Origin: an uncultured Chromatiaceae bacterium
Lineage (GTDB): Bacteria > Pseudomonadota > Gammaproteobacteria > Enterobacterales > Alteromonadaceae
Length of the DNA: 10,511 nt
Assembly (NCBI GenBank): GCA_946482325.1
Contig: CAMLRA010000145.1
Coordinates: forward strand, 1-10,511
Reading direction: 5' to 3'
In this document: piece after piece, positions 6,795 through 10,511 of the stretch
Layout: each line of letters begins with the position of its first letter
How positions within the stretch are numbered: position 1 is the first letter of the stretch
The notes under the pieces: generated by a model
Told to the model about the DNA's origin: nothing
What the model saw: the letters and a program-made list of their open reading frames with translations, nothing else
The model's database searches: none
Position numbers and translations under genes: made by a program

Positions 6795-6830
6795 AAACAA
6801 ACAGCCCGCGACAAGGCGGGCTGTTTGTTT
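6795..6830 (-). terminator. Strong rho-independent terminator of the S9 peptidase gene
   Basis: AAACAAACAGCCCGC (6795-6809) and GCGGGCTGTTTGTTT (6816-6830) form a perfect 15-bp stem with a six-base loop, GC-rich at the top and A/T-rich at the base. On the minus strand the stem ends in TTTGTTT and lies 24 bases past the S9 peptidase stop, so it ends that transcript before the paeA promoters. Confidence 0.85.
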
Positions 6831-6853
6831 CGTGCTGACACCAGAACCAAAGA

Positions 6854-8818
6854 TCAGCGTTTTAATTGTTTTGCCAAAAAGTCCTGCACATTTTTCAGAT
6901 AGATCGTCTGGTTGGTTTCAGAATAAAACCCGTGCGTTTCGTCATTAAACACCAGCCACTGATATGGCTTGCCGGCTTTATCCAGCGCCGCTTTTAACCT
7001 TTTGGCATGTTCGAAAGGCGCGCGTTCGTCGCGCTCACCATGCATGATGAGCAGCTCAGCGTTCAGTTTGCTCACCTGTTGTACCGGCGAAAACTGCGCC
7101 AGTTGCGCCGGATCATCGCCCAACACCTGCTGCAGAAATGCTTTACCAAAATAGACTTTGTTAATGTCGCCACTCTCTTTCATCAGCGGCAAATCGTAAA
7201 CACCGGCGACCGCAACACCACATTTAAACAATTCCGGCGCCATAGTGGCAGATTGCACGGTCGAGTAACCACCAAAGGAGCCGCCCATCAGACAGACATT
7301 GCCGGCTTTGCCATGTCCTTGTGCGATTGCCCAGCGGGTACCGGCAATAATATCCTGCTGGATAGTACCCCCCCACTGTTTGTAGCCGGCTTGCTGATGC
7401 TGCTGACCATAACCACCAGAGCCGCGATAATTGACTTGCAACACGTTATAACCATTTAAGGCGAGAAACTGAACTTCACTGTTAAAGCCCCAGATGTCCC
7501 GTACAAAATGTGGCCCACCATGCACCAAGACTACCAATGGTTTTTCCGCGGAAGGCGTCAGCGCTTTGGTCAGATACCCGTGCACTTTATAACCGTCAAA
7601 AGATCCGAAACTGACAGGTTCCATTTCGGCAAAATTGACACCTGCCAAATGTGGTTTGGCATCCGACAATTTTGCCAGGCTGACTTTTTCATGATCGTAG
7701 AGATAGTATGTTCCGGGATTGATATCAGAGCTGACAAATACAACCCAATGCTTGCCGTCTGCAGTCCGGCTGGTGATAGTGACCTTTTCGCCCGGGAAAG
7801 TTGCCAGCAGGTCCTTGAATACTTTCGCTTCATCGTATTCACTAGTCAGCAGCAGGTAAGAAGGCCGGCCGTCGTCTACCCGTAAACCATAGACTGCACG
7901 CTGATCTGTGGTTGGGATCACCATGGTGACATCAACATTCGGATCTGTGTATACCTCAGTAAACTTGCCGTCATTCAGATTCAGTTTGTGAATACCGATA
8001 TGGCTGCTTTTACGGTTATCAAAGACATAAGCTGATTTGTTATCGCTGGTTACAGCAATTGGGCTAAAAGTATCGCCGAACTCGACACTCGGGAACCGCT
8101 CCCAATCGTTACTGCTGCTGTCAGCTGCGCGAATATAGACTTCGGTCTGATTTTGACTGTTAATGCCGGCGACGATGCGGGGCCGGCCATTTGGGCCAGT
8201 CTCCACCTTCCCTTGCGATACCGGTAATCGCCCGCGTGATATGGTTTTTCCGGTAAAAATATCCATCGCCAGCACTTCAGGCACAGCAGCACCATCAAAA
8301 GTCATCGGCGTGCTTTTAATCAGAATGCGGTTGTTTTCGTCCGGCACCACATCGACAAACTCAGCCCAGGCCCGGCGAGCCTCGCGGGCTTTAAAATTAC
8401 TGCCAACCTGCTGTTCGCCGGCACGATAACCAAACAACAAACCGCGTTTACTGCCATCGATATTCACACCATACAGCTCACCGAAGTATTGCGGTTCCTG
8501 CTGCCAGGGGTCGGTTTGCGTCAGTTTAAAAATCACCCGTTCATTATTGACCCAATGATATTCGCCGACCTGACCATCGCCGCCCATTTTGACTGAGTTC
8601 AGCATTTTCATGGTTGGCCGGTCAAAAAACACCAACGCAATACGATCTTCGTGGATAATCTTGGCGGCGAGATGTTGGCCATCCGGCGAAATTTTGAAAT
8701 CGAAAATCGCCGGATCTTTGCCAAGCAAGGCGGGTAAATCTGGGGTTGCAGCAACAGAAACCGGGCTGGACAGGCCGCAAAACACCGCCAATAACAGCGG
8801 CTTTAACGATAAGCGCAT
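6854..8818 (-). CDS. Secreted S9 family (prolyl oligopeptidase-like) serine peptidase
   Basis: A 654-residue peptidase with the usual two-part S9 layout: an N-terminal beta-propeller-like region (about 30-395) that gates access, and a C-terminal alpha/beta-hydrolase domain (about 400-654). The catalytic Ser514 lies in GGSFGGYS, Asp597 in HGERDERAPF and His629 in DETHGFY. HGGPH at 433-437 supplies the oxyanion region. Such enzymes cleave short peptides or remove acyl-amino acids and dipeptides from their N termini. The start at ATG 8818 is chosen because AAAGGA lies seven bases upstream; a TTG two codons earlier is less likely. Residues 1-23 form a Sec signal peptide with a hydrophobic core LLLAVFCGL and probable cleavage at SVA|A or VAA|T, so the enzyme acts in the periplasm or outside. 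It follows the dienelactone hydrolase gene by 98 bp of AT-rich DNA that seems to hold its own promoter. Confidence 0.92.
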   Translation of the reverse strand: MRLSLKPLLLAVFCGLSSPVSVAATPDLPALLGKDPAIFDFKISPDGQHLAAKIIHEDRIALVFFDRPTMKMLNSVKMGGDGQVGEYHWVNNERVIFKLTQTDPWQQEPQYFGELYGVNIDGSKRGLLFGYRAGEQQVGSNFKAREARRAWAEFVDVVPDENNRILIKSTPMTFDGAAVPEVLAMDIFTGKTISRGRLPVSQGKVETGPNGRPRIVAGINSQNQTEVYIRAADSSSNDWERFPSVEFGDTFSPIAVTSDNKSAYVFDNRKSSHIGIHKLNLNDGKFTEVYTDPNVDVTMVIPTTDQRAVYGLRVDDGRPSYLLLTSEYDEAKVFKDLLATFPGEKVTITSRTADGKHWVVFVSSDINPGTYYLYDHEKVSLAKLSDAKPHLAGVNFAEMEPVSFGSFDGYKVHGYLTKALTPSAEKPLVVLVHGGPHFVRDIWGFNSEVQFLALNGYNVLQVNYRGSGGYGQQHQQAGYKQWGGTIQQDIIAGTRWAIAQGHGKAGNVCLMGGSFGGYSTVQSATMAPELFKCGVAVAGVYDLPLMKESGDINKVYFGKAFLQQVLGDDPAQLAQFSPVQQVSKLNAELLIMHGERDERAPFEHAKRLKAALDKAGKPYQWLVFNDETHGFYSETNQTIYLKNVQDFLAKQLKR

Positions 8819-8852
8819 CGACAAATCCTTTTGATTAGTTTGGTATTTATGA

Positions 8853-8881
8853 ATTATTTAAATTCAACACATACAAACCAA
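8853..8881 (-). promoter_or_regulatory. Candidate promoter of the S9 peptidase gene with overlapping palindrome
   Basis: On the minus strand TTGGTT (8881-8876, three of six to the -35 consensus) is followed after 17 bp by AATAAT (8858-8853, five of six to the -10). The 98-bp gap is clearly richer in A and T than the genes around it. TGAATT-ATTTA-AATTCA (8850-8866) is a 6-bp inverted repeat around a five-base centre that covers the -10 and part of the spacer, where a repressor could bind. In DNA this AT-rich it may be chance. Confidence 0.4.
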
Positions 8882-8916
8882 TAACAAAATTCCCGAAAAT
8901 ATCCAAATACTTTTTG

Positions 8917-9648
8917 TTACATCTGCAAAAATAATTCGCGGGCGCGTTGGTACACCCACAGCGCCAGCGCCGGGTCATAACGCTCGCCTTCATCGCGCAT
9001 AAAGGCATGTTCAGCATTGACTTCATGCCAGTCAAAACTGACTGCAGCCTGCTGTAGTTGTTGCTGGATTTGTCGCCGTCCGGCTTCCGGCACGTGTGGA
9101 TCTTGCCGGCCAAACACAAAAACCAGATGCGCTTTGGTTTCACCAACCCGGGCCAAAGTCTGACCGGCATCCCCCGCCGGCAATGTGTCGCTATGTAAAT
9201 CAGTTGGATACAGACACAGCGCAGCCTGCACTTCTTTTTGCAGCGCTGCCCGCAGCGCCAGGTGACCACCAATACAGACGCCCATCGCGCCCAAGCGGCC
9301 ATCCCATAATGGCTGCGTCGCGAGAAACGCAATCAATGCCCGGTTATCGCTGTCGTATTGGCCCAGTGGTTTGGTCCATTTGTCCTGATTGCCTTTATCC
9401 TTACCGGCATCGTCATAGGCGAGCACTGTGCCGGCCGGATTCAGTTCATGAAACACTTCCGGCACCAGCACCAATAAACCCTGACCGGCCAGCATGGCCG
9501 CCATCCGCGCGATAGGCGCAGTGATTTGGAAAATTTCAGAATATAACAGCACCGCCGGACAAGGCTTGGCCGTTTTGGGCTGATATACCGCAACCCGCAT
9601 CGGGCCTGTTGGCGTGGTTAATTCAACGGTCGAGGTCTGAAGTTGCAT
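8917..9648 (-). CDS. Dienelactone hydrolase family protein
   Basis: A 243-residue cytoplasmic alpha/beta hydrolase, a normal length for the dienelactone hydrolase family (PF01738). The Cys-Asp-His triad can be placed: Cys125 in GVCIGGH, Asp183 in GRQDPHVP and His214 in AEHAFMRDEGERYD. Glu38 in YSEIF matches the Glu that activates the cysteine in the characterised Pseudomonas enzyme. There is no signal peptide. Chromosomal copies outside aromatic-degradation clusters usually have no known substrate, and no chlorocatechol pathway genes are nearby, so a true dienelactone role is doubtful. A general ester or lactone hydrolase is a safer reading. The ATG at 9648 has GAGGG four to five bases upstream. 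It lies 81 bp after the histidine kinase stop on the same strand, so the two may share a transcript. No terminator hairpin is visible after it. Confidence 0.88.
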   Translation of the reverse strand: MQLQTSTVELTTPTGPMRVAVYQPKTAKPCPAVLLYSEIFQITAPIARMAAMLAGQGLLVLVPEVFHELNPAGTVLAYDDAGKDKGNQDKWTKPLGQYDSDNRALIAFLATQPLWDGRLGAMGVCIGGHLALRAALQKEVQAALCLYPTDLHSDTLPAGDAGQTLARVGETKAHLVFVFGRQDPHVPEAGRRQIQQQLQQAAVSFDWHEVNAEHAFMRDEGERYDPALALWVYQRARELFLQM

Positions 9649-9729
9649 AACACCCTCTGGAAGGCTTGATGGCTAAAAATAAAGATTGCAGTCTAACCGC
9701 GACAATAGGTTTTGCCCAGACCAGGAAAC
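9649..9729 (-). other. Short gap between histidine kinase and dienelactone hydrolase genes
   Basis: In these 81 bp I see the ribosome binding site of the hydrolase gene (GAGGG just before 9648) but no terminator hairpin and no convincing -35/-10 pair on the minus strand. TAGACT is a four-of-six -10 match without a matching -35. Co-transcription with the kinase is therefore the simpler reading. Confidence 0.4.
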
Positions 9730-10511
9730 TCAGGAGTTGGTTAATGGGGCAGCAGTCATGCGCGGAAAGGTCAGCCGTACTAATAAACCCGGTGGCTGAT
9801 TAAATAACTCGAGGCTGCCGCCGTGCGACTCCATAATATCCCGGCATAAAGTCAGGCCAATACCAGAACCTTGAGGCTTGGTGGTATAAAACGGCACCAG
9901 TGCATGTTGCAGCACTTCAGCGCTCAAGCCGCCGCCGTCGTCCTGTAGTTCCAGCACCAGTTGATGCGCTGACTCACGAAAACGCAGCGTGGTGCCGGCA
10001 AAACTGGCACCGGCTTCCGCAGCATTTTTCAACAAATTCAGCAATAACTGTGTCAGTTGCGCACTGTCTAAAAACCAATCTGACTGTGGTAAATCAGCAA
10101 GGAGTTCAAATTCATATTGATTTTGCAGGTTGTTAATCAACGAGGCGAAATGTACCAACGACGGTTGTGGCGGCGGCAATTTGGCAAAATTCAGGTAAGC
10201 CTGCAAAAACTGATTCAGCTGCGTCGCACGTTCACCAATCACGGCAAACATTTGTGCCAGTTGCGCCTGATCAGCTGCAGCGAAATCCGGCTTTTGTAAA
10301 AGCCGGGCGCCGGAAAACGCCAGCGACGACATCGGCGCCAGACTGTTATTCAATTCATGGCCAATGACCCGGATGAGCTTTTTCCAGGCTTTAATTTCTT
10401 CCAGTTTAAATTCCCGCGTCATCGGTTTGAGCTGATACAACAAATGCTCGCGTTGATTGAGTCGGAACGGGCTGACCGACAGATGCCAGACATTTTGTGC
10501 ATCGCCGGCGT
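9730..10511 (-). CDS. NtrY-like sensor histidine kinase, C-terminal part (5' end outside window)
   Basis: The frame is open to the right edge, so the sensor part is cut off. Counting from the first full codon in the window, 259 residues remain. The first 22 or so (with WHLSVSPFRLNQ) look like the end of a PAS-type domain. The H box GHELNNSLAP follows with the phosphorylated His at 51, then a dimerisation helix pair, the N box LLNLLKNAAEAG (Asn162), the G1 motif DDGGG (190-194), the F box VPFYTTKPQ and the G2 motif GSGIGL (214-219). The kinase core is therefore intact. HELNNSLAP with AWKKLIRVI before it is the pattern seen in NtrY/AtoS-type kinases, which usually pair with sigma54-dependent response regulators. 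No receiver domain follows the ATPase domain, and no regulator gene lies in the window; it may be just beyond the right edge. The TTG at 10443 is not the true start, because the frame and domain homology continue upstream. Confidence 0.9.
   Translation of the reverse strand, partial: AGDAQNVWHLSVSPFRLNQREHLLYQLKPMTREFKLEEIKAWKKLIRVIGHELNNSLAPMSSLAFSGARLLQKPDFAAADQAQLAQMFAVIGERATQLNQFLQAYLNFAKLPPPQPSLVHFASLINNLQNQYEFELLADLPQSDWFLDSAQLTQLLLNLLKNAAEAGASFAGTTLRFRESAHQLVLELQDDGGGLSAEVLQHALVPFYTTKPQGSGIGLTLCRDIMESHGGSLELFNQPPGLLVRLTFPRMTAAPLTNS

Noticed and set aside
7007..7459. 150-codon + strand open frame inside the S9 peptidase gene
   Set aside because: It is antisense to the catalytic domain of a clear peptidase, with no domain and no supporting ribosome binding site.
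8847..9332. 161-codon minus-strand open frame overlapping the dienelactone hydrolase gene
   Set aside because: It overlaps a gene with an intact catalytic triad in another frame on the same strand and shows no domain, so it is a frame shadow.
1..10511. Search for tRNA, rRNA, CRISPR arrays, insertion sequences, integrases, toxin-antitoxin pairs or defence genes
   Set aside because: Nothing supporting any of these was seen; all longer frames are explained by the listed genes, and no gap is large enough to hide a cluster.

Overview
This window looks like an ordinary chromosomal stretch of a gammaproteobacterium. The evidence is the family-level resemblance of several products to E. coli proteins: RhlE-type helicase, RluF-type pseudouridine synthase, YnfM-type MFS carrier and PaeA/YtfL. 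The moderate GC content, short gaps and peptidase-rich content would suit an aquatic genus such as Rheinheimera or Alishewanella. That placement is an impression from protein style, not a measured result. I see no tRNA, rRNA, insertion sequence, CRISPR array, phage gene or toxin-antitoxin pair. No gap between genes exceeds about 250 bases.

Left part, 1-2926. The 3' part of rhlE (DEAD-box RNA helicase) enters from the left edge. Six bases after its stop, in the same reading frame, a 23S rRNA pseudouridine synthase of the RluF type begins, so the two look like one rRNA-maturation transcription unit. Convergent to them is a YnfM-like MFS transporter whose 3' end overlaps the synthase gene by 104 bp. 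A 134-bp divergent region separates the transporter from the next gene.

Middle, 2927-6853. A DUF885-family lipoprotein with an HE(x4)HH motif, probably a metallopeptidase-like envelope protein, is followed by a hairpin terminator. Next come a small unrecognised membrane protein, a strong bidirectional terminator that contains the facing gene's stop codon, and on the minus strand paeA (ytfL), a DUF21/CBS/CorC-HlyC membrane protein associated with polyamine export in enterobacteria. Directly upstream of paeA lies the most notable regulatory signal of the window. It is a direct repeat of TTGTCA with 11-bp period, followed after 10 bp by a -10-like TACTTT, which is the layout of a PhoB box promoter. 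A second, sigma70-like promoter lies about 80 bp further upstream.

Right part, 6854-10511, all on the minus strand. In transcription order these are an NtrY-like sensor histidine kinase (its 5' part lies beyond the right edge), a dienelactone-hydrolase-family protein, and a secreted S9 prolyl-oligopeptidase-family peptidase. The peptidase gene has its own AT-rich promoter region and a perfect 15-bp terminator hairpin.

The two exported peptidase-like proteins (DUF885 and S9) point to peptide scavenging or turnover in the envelope. The helicase/synthase pair points to ribosome assembly. I found no convincing new multi-gene system. The observations most worth a second look are the candidate Pho box in front of paeA, the same-frame rhlE-rluF junction, and the convergent coding overlap.
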